Below, in pieces: positions 42,370-50,677 of a DNA stretch of 51,592 nucleotides. This stretch comes from CAZIDL01 sp964537825 (GTDB taxonomy: Bacteria; Bacteroidota; Bacteroidia; Flavobacteriales_D; CAYVSK01), in contig CAZIDL010000011.1 in NCBI GenBank assembly GCA_964537825.1, positions 1 through 51,592 of the forward strand, given 5' to 3'. A program made the translations under genes and the position numbers. Below the pieces are notes generated by a model, which was given only the letters and a program-made list of their open reading frames with translations, did no database searches and was not told the origin of the DNA. Every line of letters starts with the position of its first letter. Within the stretch, counting starts at the first letter, position 1.

Positions 42370-43653
42370 TCAGACCGCTGCTTCTTTTTTGATGTCGAAC
42401 TCTTCCTGGATCTTATCGACGTAGTCGAGCCGCTCCCAACCGAAGGTCGTGACCTTCTCTTTCTTGGGCTTGCCATCGACGATGATATCGACCTCTTTTT
42501 CTTCCGGTTCACGACCGAAATGACCGTAAGCAGCGGTTTCGGTAAAGATCGGCTTGGCGAGTCCGAGGCGCTTCATGATGGCGTTCGGGCGCATGTCAAA
42601 GATCCTGGAGATCCGATCAGCGAGTTCACCATCCGACATGACCTTGCCATCCTTGCCTTCGATCTTGCAGGAACCGTAAGTGTTGACGTAGAGTCCTACC
42701 GGCTCAGCAACTCCGATCGCGTAGGCTACCTGGACGAGGGCTTCATCGCATACGCCAGCGGCTACGAGGTTCTTAGCGATGTGCCGCGTAGCGTAAGCTG
42801 CGGAGCGGTCCACTTTGGACGGGTCTTTCCCGGAGAATGCACCGCCACCGTGAGCGCCCTTGCCCCCATAAGTGTCGACGATGATCTTTCGACCGGTTAG
42901 GCCGGTGTCCCCGTGCGGGCCACCGATAACGAATTTGCCGGTCGGGTTGACGTGAAGGGTGTAATCCTCTTCGAAGAGCTTAGCGTTCTTGGGGGACTTT
43001 TTCTTCACCCGGGGGATAAGGATGTTCTGAACGTCCTCCTTGATCTTCTTCTGCATGTTCTCCTCAGAATCGAACTCGTCGTGCTGAGTGGAAACGACGA
43101 TGGTATCGATCGCCACGGGGATGTCGTTCTCGTCGTATTTGATCGTGACCTGCGATTTTGCGTCAGGCCGGAGATAAGGCATCTCGTCCGTGTTCTTCCG
43201 GATGTCCGCCAATTCCAACAGAAGGAGGTGGGAGATGCTAAGGGAAAGGGGCATGTAGTTGTCCGACTCTTTGGTCGCGTAACCGAACATCATCCCTTGG
43301 TCACCAGCTCCTTGCTCCTCTTCGCTCTCGCGCTCGACCCCTTGGTTAATATCGGGGGATTGACCGTGAATAGCGGAAAGAACGCCACATGAGTCGGCTT
43401 CGAACATGTAATCGGCACTGGTATAGCCGATATCCCGGATCACTTCCCGAGCCACTTCCTGAACATCGATGTTGCCCTGGGACTTGACCTCTCCACTGAG
43501 GACCGTCAGACCAGTCGTTACAAGGGTTTCACAAGCAACCTTCGAATTCGGGTCCTGCTTCAGATATTCGTCCACCATCCGGTCAGAGACCTGATCGGAG
43601 ATCTTGTCCGGGTGCCCTTCCGACACCGATTCAGAAGTGAATAGATAAGCCAT
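42370..43653 (-). CDS. metK: S-adenosylmethionine synthase
   Basis: A 427-residue enzyme making S-adenosylmethionine from methionine and ATP. GHPDKISDQ (13-21), the GVMFGYAT-like segment (GMMFGYATKE) and GGGAFSGKDPSKVDRS are typical. It is a little longer than the E. coli form because of Bacteroidota insertions. It stands alone, with a -7 box 29 nt before the ATG. I see no SAM riboswitch in the 96-nt leader. Confidence 0.97.
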   Translation of the reverse strand: MAYLFTSESVSEGHPDKISDQVSDRMVDEYLKQDPNSKVACETLVTTGLTVLSGEVKSQGNIDVQEVAREVIRDIGYTSADYMFEADSCGVLSAIHGQSPDINQGVERESEEEQGAGDQGMMFGYATKESDNYMPLSLSISHLLLLELADIRKNTDEMPYLRPDAKSQVTIKYDENDIPVAIDTIVVSTQHDEFDSEENMQKKIKEDVQNILIPRVKKKSPKNAKLFEEDYTLHVNPTGKFVIGGPHGDTGLTGRKIIVDTYGGKGAHGGGAFSGKDPSKVDRSAAYATRHIAKNLVAAGVCDEALVQVAYAIGVAEPVGLYVNTYGSCKIEGKDGKVMSDGELADRISRIFDMRPNAIMKRLGLAKPIFTETAAYGHFGREPEEKEVDIIVDGKPKKEKVTTFGWERLDYVDKIQEEFDIKKEAAV

Positions 43654-43681
43654 AACTGTTCGCGTTGATTTTGATTCGATG

Positions 43682-43689
43682 CAAAATTA
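43682..43689 (-). promoter_or_regulatory. -7 promoter box of metK
   Basis: The minus strand reads TAATTTTG, an exact TAnnTTTG, 29 nt before the metK ATG. A T-rich stretch lies about 20 nt further upstream, where a -33 box would be. Confidence 0.5.
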
Positions 43690-43749
43690 ACCATTTCTCT
43701 GTTAATAAAAAAGCCGAGGGAAGAGGAACTTGGCCGCGAGATGAACGTA

Positions 43750-44682
43750 TCAAGCCTCTTCTGAGGCTTTCTTCCCTTGTTGGGTGAGCTGTTTAAAGAC
43801 GTCTTCCAGCGGGAGGGATTCCTGATGGAGGGTGCGCACACTGAGCCCTTTTTCCACGACCAATTCGAAGACCTTTTCCCGAACGGGCTTCCCTTCCTCC
43901 ACGACCAACTTCCATTCGTGCTCGCCGAGCGTATCGATCTCTTCCACACCATCGATCCTTTCGAGTTCTTCCACCCCGATGTCCCCGTCCAGCTCCAGGT
44001 GAATAACGGCTTGTTCGCCCGTACGGCTCCGGAGTTCCTGTACAGGATCATCTGCCACGATCCTCCCTTGGTGTACGATGATCCCCCGGTCACAAATAGC
44101 CTCGACCTCTTGCATGATATGAGTGGAGAGAAGGACCGTCCGTTCTTTCCCGATCTCGCGGATCAGGCCCCGGATCTCACTCAACTGATTCGGGTCGAGG
44201 CCGCTCGTGGGTTCGTCGAGGATGAGGACCTCAGGCTCGTGGATGAGGGCCTGGGCGAGTCCAACCCGCTGTTTATAGCCTTTGGAGAGGGCTTCGATCC
44301 GCTTTCCGATCTCCGGACGAAGGCCGACCGTGTCGATGATCCGTTCGATGCGTTCCTTTTTCCGGTCGAGCCCGTGAAGGCCTGCGATGAACTGCAGGTA
44401 TTCACGGACGTACATGTCCGGATAGAGGGGATTGTGCTCGGGCAAATAGCCGACGTTCTGCCGGACCTTGATCGAGGCATCGCGCGTATCGAAGTTGCAC
44501 ACGTAAGCTTTGCCAGCGGAAGGAGGGATGAAGCAAGTAAGGATCTTCATCATCGTGCTTTTACCAGCCCCATTGGGTCCCAGGAATCCGACGACCTCAC
44601 CCGCTTGCATGGAAAAGGATACATCGTCCAGGGCTTTCTGCTCCCCGTAGGACTTGCTGATATGCTCCACGCTGATGGACAT
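43750..44682 (-). CDS. gldA: Gliding-motility-type ABC transporter ATPase GldA
   Basis: A 310-residue ABC ATP-binding subunit. Walker A GPNGAGKST (about 38-46 of the predicted start), signature LSKGYKQRVGLAQAL, Walker B EVLILDEPTSGLD and a switch His (STHIM) are all present. The C-terminal extension fits GldA, the ATPase of the GldAFG transporter linked with gliding in Flavobacterium. The membrane partners gldF/gldG are not next to it, which is usual. The ATG at 44682 was preferred over the TTG two codons earlier. It could be a generic ABC-2 transporter ATPase if no gldFG exists. Confidence 0.87.
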   Translation of the reverse strand: MSISVEHISKSYGEQKALDDVSFSMQAGEVVGFLGPNGAGKSTMMKILTCFIPPSAGKAYVCNFDTRDASIKVRQNVGYLPEHNPLYPDMYVREYLQFIAGLHGLDRKKERIERIIDTVGLRPEIGKRIEALSKGYKQRVGLAQALIHEPEVLILDEPTSGLDPNQLSEIRGLIREIGKERTVLLSTHIMQEVEAICDRGIIVHQGRIVADDPVQELRSRTGEQAVIHLELDGDIGVEELERIDGVEEIDTLGEHEWKLVVEEGKPVREKVFELVVEKGLSVRTLHQESLPLEDVFKQLTQQGKKASEEA

Positions 44683-44756
44683 CGCCAACGAAGGTAAGGG
44701 ATGAGAACGATGGAATGAGACCTGTGCTTACGAATTCCTAATTTGGTCGAAGATCC

Positions 44757-45671
44757 ATGAAAACTCCTCCTTTTCTTCAAAAAGGCGATCGGATCGCGGT
44801 CATCTCCACGGCTCGTAAAGTCTCGCGGGAGGAGATCGCTCCAGCCGTCCAGGAGCTCCAACGCTGGGGAGCGGAAGTCGTCGAAGGAGAGAATCTTTAC
44901 GCGGCGGACCGTCAATTCGCGGGAACTGTGGAAGATCGAAGGTCGGATCTCCAATGGGCCCTGGACGATCCGCAGATAAGGGCGATCCTGTGTGCAAGAG
45001 GTGGATACGGCACGGTCCAACTGATCGACCGGATCGACTTCAGCTGTTTTCGAGAGGATCCGAAATGGATCATCGGATACAGCGATGTAACGGTCCTCCA
45101 TTCCCATATCAACCGTTATTTCGGGATACCGACCCTGCATGCCTCGATGGCCATCGATCTAAGAAAGGATCATCCGGAGGCGATCGGGTCCCTTTATCGA
45201 GCCCTTTTCCAGGGGGTGGAGAACTACGCTTTCTCGGGTCATCCTTCCTTGGACAAGCCGGGGAAAGCAAGGGGAGAACTTATCGGAGGGAACCTTTCCA
45301 TTATCTATAGCCTTACCGGGACCAACAGCATTTTCGAACCCGAAGGGAAGATCCTTTTCATCGAAGATCTGGACGAATACCTCTATCACGTCGACCGGAT
45401 GATGCAAAACCTTCGGAAGTGTGGGATCCTGGACCGGATAGAGGGACTCCTGGTAGGGGGGCTTACCGATATGAACGACAACCAGATCCCTTATGGGCGG
45501 ACCGCCATCGAGATCGTGGCTGAGAACATGGAAGGTCGTGATATCCCGGTCGCCTATGATTTCCCTGCCGGACACGTCCCTGAACAACGAGCTCTTCCCC
45601 TGGGTGTACCTGTGGAATTGAAGGTCGGAGACCGGAACGAACTCCGGTTCAATCATCCGGAAGCTTCATAA
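44757..45671 (+). CDS. LD-carboxypeptidase (peptidase S66 family)
   Basis: A 304-residue serine LD-carboxypeptidase that removes the terminal D-Ala from murein tetrapeptides in cell-wall recycling. The triad is placed as in LdcA: Ser109 (GYSDVT), Glu203 (FIEDLDE) and His273 (AGHVPEQ), with the RGGYG motif at 81-85. No signal peptide, so it is cytoplasmic. A TAATTTGG box lies only 11 nt before the ATG. It could also be an MccF-like immunity enzyme of the same family. The end overlaps ccmC by 6 nt. Confidence 0.9.
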   Translation: MKTPPFLQKGDRIAVISTARKVSREEIAPAVQELQRWGAEVVEGENLYAADRQFAGTVEDRRSDLQWALDDPQIRAILCARGGYGTVQLIDRIDFSCFREDPKWIIGYSDVTVLHSHINRYFGIPTLHASMAIDLRKDHPEAIGSLYRALFQGVENYAFSGHPSLDKPGKARGELIGGNLSIIYSLTGTNSIFEPEGKILFIEDLDEYLYHVDRMMQNLRKCGILDRIEGLLVGGLTDMNDNQIPYGRTAIEIVAENMEGRDIPVAYDFPAGHVPEQRALPLGVPVELKVGDRNELRFNHPEAS

Positions 45672-46709
45672 GCTGTCTTTCCGTCGCATTTGAAGTCGCT
45701 CCGTGCGGATCCGGATCTGGGCGATCCAAAGGCCGAGCAGGAACCAGCCTAACACAGCGGGGTAGAAGACCGTCCGCATCGTATCGTCCAGGTCGTAGCG
45801 ACTGAAGGCTGGGTTCCCGCCACTCCCGGGATGAAGGGATTCCGGAGCGATACGTGGCAGGATGAGGAGAAAGACGAGAAGGAAGACAAAGGCAAAGACA
45901 TTGTAGACCGCTGCCACGCGTGCCCGCTGCTCCGGGTCGCGGATCGAATCCCGGAGTACGATGTAAGCAAGGTAGATCAGGGTAGTGATCGCCGCTCCGT
46001 TGAGCTTCGGATCACTGACCCACCAAGTACCCCAGGTGAAGCGGGCCCAGAGGGAGCCGGTGGCAAGGCCGAGGAGGGCAAAGAGAAGGCCTGCCTGAAC
46101 GAACCCTTTTGAGCGTTGGTCTTGCCCCGGATCCCCTTTGTTCAGATAAAGGATGCTGCTGAAGAAACCCAGGAACATCAAACCCATCATCCCGAACCAC
46201 ATCGGAACGTGGAAATAGAGGTTCCGGATCGATTCGTAGAGGATCTTGCGAAAGGGAAAGCTAAATCCCCCCGGGTCTGCATGGAGCTCGGGTTGACAAG
46301 GCTTTTGCGTTACGTTGCCCGTTCCCTTTTTCCCTTTCCTTATAACAAAAGCATCCGGAAGCAGGAAAGTGCCGCCTTCTTTGGAAGAAAGTTTGAGGAC
46401 GGTCCGATCCGTGGAAAGGCCTGGAGGGATCCGAAGATCCGTCAGAAGTTCATCGCTGCTTTTGACCTGCGTGTTCCGTCCGCAAATACTGTCCCCTCCG
46501 ATCTCTAGCCAGACCTGAGGGGGAGCTCCTTCATCGAAATGGGTGTTGTAACCGTGGACCAGGACGTCCTCGTTGAGACCGGTCTTAAGCTCTGTGGGTT
46601 CCACTTTGAGGACCCCGGGAGAGAGAGGTGCTCCCAGCCCTGCGACCATGACGTAGAGGAGGCAAAGGATGCAGAGGGCTTTCCACCAGTGTTGTCTCAG
46701 GAGGGTCAA
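45666..46709 (-). CDS. ccsA: Cytochrome c biogenesis protein CcsA/CcmC
   Basis: A 347-residue membrane protein. A signal/TM segment is followed by a periplasmic Ig-like part (about 35-130) and then the CcsA/CcmC hydrophobic core with the heme-binding WWD-type motif TWGTWWVSDP (about 220-235). It handles heme export for cytochrome c maturation. The start is a TTG at 46709: TAG lies in frame upstream and no ATG occurs before residue 21. The gene follows ccmB by 16 nt. No ccmE follows, unlike the common ccmBCE order. Confidence 0.88.
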   Translation of the reverse strand: MTLLRQHWWKALCILCLLYVMVAGLGAPLSPGVLKVEPTELKTGLNEDVLVHGYNTHFDEGAPPQVWLEIGGDSICGRNTQVKSSDELLTDLRIPPGLSTDRTVLKLSSKEGGTFLLPDAFVIRKGKKGTGNVTQKPCQPELHADPGGFSFPFRKILYESIRNLYFHVPMWFGMMGLMFLGFFSSILYLNKGDPGQDQRSKGFVQAGLLFALLGLATGSLWARFTWGTWWVSDPKLNGAAITTLIYLAYIVLRDSIRDPEQRARVAAVYNVFAFVFLLVFLLILPRIAPESLHPGSGGNPAFSRYDLDDTMRTVFYPAVLGWFLLGLWIAQIRIRTERLQMRRKDSL

Positions 46710-46725
46710 TGGCTTCTATCCTTCG

Positions 46726-47391
46726 TCAATCGCGCCAAAGGTAAGGAAATAAGATAGCCGATAGCCCCCAGGCCAAGCCTTGTATGGCCAGGAGGATCAA
46801 GGCGCGGTCTCCGGTCTCGGACCAAGCGAGTCCGTCCAATCCGGCTTTGGAGAAGCGTACGGCGACCGTTAATAATGGTAGGATCACCGGAAAGCCTAGA
46901 ATGGCCGTGATCCCGATACTATTCCCCGTCTTCGAGGCAATGGCCGCGATCATGGTGATGATGGAAGCGAGTCCGCTGCAACCCAGTAGAAGGGCTATAG
47001 CGATCATGGAAATGTCACTGCCTTCGTATACACGCGTACCCAGAAAGAAAGAATGAAAGAAAATGCTCATAGCTCCTAACAGGAGCATTAAAGCAACGTT
47101 GTAGATCGTCTTGGCGAGAATGCTGCTCAGAGGGTGGGCGATCAAATAGCGATGGAGCTTTTCGCCTTCGCTCTCATAACGGAAACTTCGCCCGATCGAA
47201 TTGAAGGCCGCGAAAACGAGGATGATCCATAAAAGGGCGTTCCAGGTGTTCAGGTGGATGCCTTGGGGAAAGGCGATGTAGCAGATGAACACCGTCGCTA
47301 CTATATAGAGGAGCATCGAGCCCAGAGCATGCTTTTGGCGCATCTCGAGCTTGAACTCCAAGCGGATCAATTCCCGGATCTCTTTCCTCAT
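46726..47391 (-). CDS. ccmB: Heme exporter protein CcmB
   Basis: A 221-residue inner membrane protein with six predicted transmembrane helices. The N-terminal LIRLEFKLEMRQKHALGSMLLY segment and IGRSFRYESEGEKLHRYLIAHP are typical of CcmB. It is the permease partner of the CcmA ATPase in the heme-handling complex for cytochrome c maturation. The ATG is conventional. It is divergent from bshB1 by 72 nt and is followed by ccsA. Confidence 0.92.
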   Translation of the reverse strand: MRKEIRELIRLEFKLEMRQKHALGSMLLYIVATVFICYIAFPQGIHLNTWNALLWIILVFAAFNSIGRSFRYESEGEKLHRYLIAHPLSSILAKTIYNVALMLLLGAMSIFFHSFFLGTRVYEGSDISMIAIALLLGCSGLASIITMIAAIASKTGNSIGITAILGFPVILPLLTVAVRFSKAGLDGLAWSETGDRALILLAIQGLAWGLSAILFPYLWRD

Positions 47392-47443
47392 CGGACCTTA
47401 AAACTAAGACGGCGATGCGAGGGGAACCAAGATCGTTCTTTTC

Positions 47444-47451
47444 TAATTTTG
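47444..47451 (+). promoter_or_regulatory. -7 promoter box of bshB1
   Basis: TAATTTTG is an exact -7 box that ends 12 nt before the bshB1 ATG, so the predicted leader is only about 8 nt long. No good -33 is seen. Confidence 0.4.
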
Positions 47452-47463
47452 TCATCTTGGTCC

Positions 47464-48180
47464 ATGGAACTGGAGATTCTTGCCATAGCGGCCCATCCGG
47501 ATGATGTGGAACTTTGTTGTTCCGGAACCCTTTCGAAGCATATCAAAGCAGGTCACAAAGCGGGGGTCGTCGATCTGACCCAAGGGGAAATGGGAACCCG
47601 AGGGAACGCGGAGCTTAGGCTTCAGGAAGCTGAGGATTCCAGAAAAGCTCTTGGCCTTAAGCTCCGCGACAATCTCAAGATGGACGATGCTTTCTTTACC
47701 AATGACCGCGAGCATCAGCTCCGGATCGTGGAAGCCATCCGCCGTTACCGTCCCCGTATCCTTATCACCAATGCGGTCCGGGATCGTCATCCCGATCACG
47801 CAAGGGCCTCACAGCTCGTTTCGGAGGCTGCTTTTTATGCAGGGCTCCCGAAGGTGGAACTGGAAGGCCAAGCCCATAAACTTGAGGCCTGGCGCCCGGA
47901 ATTCCTCCTCCATTTCATCCAGGACCGTTACATCACACCGGACATCGTAGTGGATATCTCTGAGCATTTCGAGAAGAAGATGGAGGCCATTCGCTGCTTC
48001 CGGTCTCAGTTCTACGACCCCGAGTCCGATGAACCCGAGACCCCCTTGTCACGGCCTGATTTCCTCGATTTCGTGGAAGCTCGTGCAAGGGAGTTCGGTC
48101 GTCCTGTAGGTGCTTCGTTCGGGGAAGGCTTCACGAGCGAACGTCCCATCGGGGTTCCGGATCTTGGGAGCTTGTTCTGA
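47464..48180 (+). CDS. bshB1: Bacillithiol biosynthesis deacetylase BshB1
   Basis: A 238-residue zinc deacetylase that converts GlcNAc-malate to GlcN-malate in bacillithiol synthesis. AHPDD (10-14) carries the zinc ligands His11 and Asp14, and DRHPDH supplies the third His. The ATG at 47464 gives the family N-terminus (MELEILAIAAHPDD); the frame continues upstream to 47254 in antisense to ccmB but without reason to be translated. It is followed after 4 nt by the convergent flippase gene. Confidence 0.95.
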   Translation: MELEILAIAAHPDDVELCCSGTLSKHIKAGHKAGVVDLTQGEMGTRGNAELRLQEAEDSRKALGLKLRDNLKMDDAFFTNDREHQLRIVEAIRRYRPRILITNAVRDRHPDHARASQLVSEAAFYAGLPKVELEGQAHKLEAWRPEFLLHFIQDRYITPDIVVDISEHFEKKMEAIRCFRSQFYDPESDEPETPLSRPDFLDFVEARAREFGRPVGASFGEGFTSERPIGVPDLGSLF

Positions 48181-48184
48181 TCCC

Positions 48185-49516
48185 CTATCCATTCCGTCCC
48201 AGAATGCTGGGGTCGATGCCGAGCCGCCCCCGAACCATCAGATATCCCAGGCCTCGTTCGAGAACGGAACGGACCGCAAAGGCGATAGCTGCTCCAAGAA
48301 CGCCGTAGAACGGGATCAGGATAAGGGAAAGCAGTAGGTGGAGCCCAATGCTGATGCCGTAAACCTTCAGGGCTTGCTTTTGATGCCCTGTCATCATGAG
48401 GATGTAGGCAGTTGGTCCGCTTAGCAGCCCCAGACCTCGCGAGGCAGCGATGATGATAAGGGCGGTCCTTCCGTGTTCGAAGCTGCTTCCGAAGATGCTC
48501 AGAATGGACCCCGGAAAAAAGAGGATCACGATGGCCAAAGGAAGTGAGAGGAGTGCAATGCTACGTACCCCTTTGGTGAGCGATCGTTGCATCCGTTCCA
48601 GGTCCCCGCCCTGATGCCATTCGGCCAGGCTTGGAGCAAAGGTCACTTCCAGGGTGTTCAGGAAGAAGACGAGGAGCCAGCTGATCCGCAGCACGATACG
48701 CAGGATGCCCGCTCCCTCCATATTCCCCAGACTTCCCAGAACCAAGATGTCCCACTGGGCACCGAGGATCTGCAACCAACTGATCAAAAGAAAGGCCCGG
48801 CCGGCGTTCCTGAAAAGTTCCTTTCGGATACCTTCTTCTCCGTGGACCTTTTCTCTTTCCGGGAGGGATGCACGAAGGAAGATAAAGCCCATCAATACCG
48901 CGAAAAGGATGCCTCCGAGGTTGACGAGCACCGCCTCCCGCACCTCGAGCTCATCCAGAAGGAAATAGAGCAGAGTGCCGCCCAGGATCAGAACGAGGGG
49001 TCGGATCCCTTTTTCCAGGAATTGCCCGGTCACCAGCACTTTAAGCCCGTGTAGAACAGCACGCTGGAGGGCGATAAGCCCGAGGAAGGGGACCGCGATC
49101 ATCGAGCATCGGTAAGCGAAAAGGGTCTCGGGATCCTGAAAGGGAGATAGCGGCAGAAAGGAGGCCAGGAAACCCGTGAATGCAAGGAGAAGGAGGGCTG
49201 AGCAGCTTCGGGTCCAGGTCCAACGCAGGAGGGGGCGGATCCCTCTTCCCTCGCTTTTTCGCTTGGATACCTCCCGTACCAGCAATTGATCGAGCCCCAG
49301 GATCCCGATCGTGCTGAGCAATTGCCCCCATGAGAAGGCGTAAGCAAATGTTCCGTACCCTTCGGCGCCGAGGATGCGGGCCAATAAATAAGCAGCGAGG
49401 AACTGGAAGGCCATCCCGGAAGCGTTCACCACGCTCACCCCAAAGGAGGGACCCGCGAGATCCCCGCTCGGAAGGCCGAGCCACTGGAGCGTCCGCTGGA
49501 ACCTATCCCGCAGCAT
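48185..49516 (-). CDS. Polysaccharide flippase (Wzx/MATE-like family)
   Basis: A 443-residue polytopic membrane protein with 12-14 predicted helices and the N-terminal SVVNASGMAFQFLAAYLLARILG segment typical of the oligosaccharide flippase/polysaccharide transporter family. It probably moves lipid-linked sugar units across the inner membrane for surface polysaccharide. It is co-directional with a glycosyltransferase ending 6 nt upstream, which supports this. Confidence 0.9.
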   Translation of the reverse strand: MLRDRFQRTLQWLGLPSGDLAGPSFGVSVVNASGMAFQFLAAYLLARILGAEGYGTFAYAFSWGQLLSTIGILGLDQLLVREVSKRKSEGRGIRPLLRWTWTRSCSALLLLAFTGFLASFLPLSPFQDPETLFAYRCSMIAVPFLGLIALQRAVLHGLKVLVTGQFLEKGIRPLVLILGGTLLYFLLDELEVREAVLVNLGGILFAVLMGFIFLRASLPEREKVHGEEGIRKELFRNAGRAFLLISWLQILGAQWDILVLGSLGNMEGAGILRIVLRISWLLVFFLNTLEVTFAPSLAEWHQGGDLERMQRSLTKGVRSIALLSLPLAIVILFFPGSILSIFGSSFEHGRTALIIIAASRGLGLLSGPTAYILMMTGHQKQALKVYGISIGLHLLLSLILIPFYGVLGAAIAFAVRSVLERGLGYLMVRGRLGIDPSILGRNG

Positions 49517-49522
49517 TTTCGG

Positions 49523-50671
49523 TCAGAGGACTTGCTCGTAGAGTTCGAGAAAACGGTCCCTGACAGCTGCTCTTCCGTAGTGGGTCACCGCATAGCGATG
49601 GAGGGCTTCCGGATCGAAGTCGTCGATCCGTTCGATGATCCGATGCATCGCTTCTCGGGTCGCTTCCGTGTTCCCTTTTTGGAAGAGGAAGCCCAGCTTT
49701 TCGTCCTTCAATATTTCCTCGGGCCCTCCGCACTTGCTGGCGATCACCGGTCGTCCATGGGCCAGGGATTCCACGGTAACCACTGAAAAGGTCTCGTGGA
49801 TGCTGTTCACGACAAGGGCGCTCATTTCCGGGAAACGTTGATGGACCGCCTCGTTCGGAAGCCTTCCGTAAAAAAGCACGCTGTCTCCGAGGAGGCCTTT
49901 TTCGGCAGCGAGTTCGCGCAATTTAGCCTCATCCGACCCGCCTCCAACGATATGTAGTTCCATCGCTTCTTTCCGTTCCTGCTTCACCGCATCGAATGCC
50001 TCGATCAGTTCGCTCAGTCCTTTTAGTTCGTCCACCATATCGGAGATGTTGAAGAAACGAAAAGGATCGGTCGGTATGATCCGGGGCGTCCCGGGATCAA
50101 TGGTCGTGTTCGGAACGATCCGGATCTCATTGGGTGCGCCACGTTCTTTCAAAGCTTCAGCGAGCTGTTCCGATACCGCGGATATGCCATCTGCACGCCG
50201 CAGTAGAAAAGGAGTGAGCTTCCGCGATAACCAGGGGCGGAGGTCGGCGTTCCCGTTGAGGAAACCGGACCACTGTTCCGAGATCAGGAAAGGGATCCCA
50301 TAGCGAAGGCGGATGAAAAAGGCAAAAAGGGCCGGACGGTTCAAAATATGGGCGTGCAGGATCTCGGGGTGTCCGTCCTCCCTTAAGACGGCTTTCCATC
50401 CTTGCCACATGGCCTTCATATAACGAAAAGCGCGGACAGCCTTGTTGCCCCGGGCCCGATAGTGGATCGTGAATTCCGTGAACCCTCTGCTGCGTTCTTT
50501 GCGAAGCTCCGAGCTCTTTTTTAGCTCGGGGTCCGGATAAGCGTAGAGCAAGCTGATGGAGACCTTCTCAGCGAGCACTTCGGCCTGCTCACGAAGGAAA
50601 ACCCCGAGTTGAGGGTCGCTGGGGTCGGGGTACCATTTCGGAAGAAAGAGGACCCGTTGGGGACGCGGCAT
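49523..50671 (-). CDS. Glycosyltransferase family 4
   Basis: A 382-residue GT-B fold glycosyltransferase. The EX7E motif is Glu293 and Glu301 (IHETFSVVTVES) and GGPEEI follows in the nucleotide-sugar site; HAH (106-108) lies in the acceptor domain. It probably adds a sugar to a surface polysaccharide whose flippase is the next gene. The ATG at 50671 follows the P-type ATPase by 6 nt. The acceptor and donor are not known. Confidence 0.92.
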   Translation of the reverse strand: MPRPQRVLFLPKWYPDPSDPQLGVFLREQAEVLAEKVSISLLYAYPDPELKKSSELRKERSRGFTEFTIHYRARGNKAVRAFRYMKAMWQGWKAVLREDGHPEILHAHILNRPALFAFFIRLRYGIPFLISEQWSGFLNGNADLRPWLSRKLTPFLLRRADGISAVSEQLAEALKERGAPNEIRIVPNTTIDPGTPRIIPTDPFRFFNISDMVDELKGLSELIEAFDAVKQERKEAMELHIVGGGSDEAKLRELAAEKGLLGDSVLFYGRLPNEAVHQRFPEMSALVVNSIHETFSVVTVESLAHGRPVIASKCGGPEEILKDEKLGFLFQKGNTEATREAMHRIIERIDDFDPEALHRYAVTHYGRAAVRDRFLELYEQVL

Positions 50672-50677
50672 AGCGCT

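Noticed and set aside
43654..43749. SAM riboswitch before metK
   Set aside because: Short A/T-rich leader without the conserved helices or pseudoknot of known SAM aptamers.
47254..47463. N-terminal extension of bshB1
   Set aside because: It runs antisense through ccmB, and the ATG at 47464 gives the exact family N-terminus.
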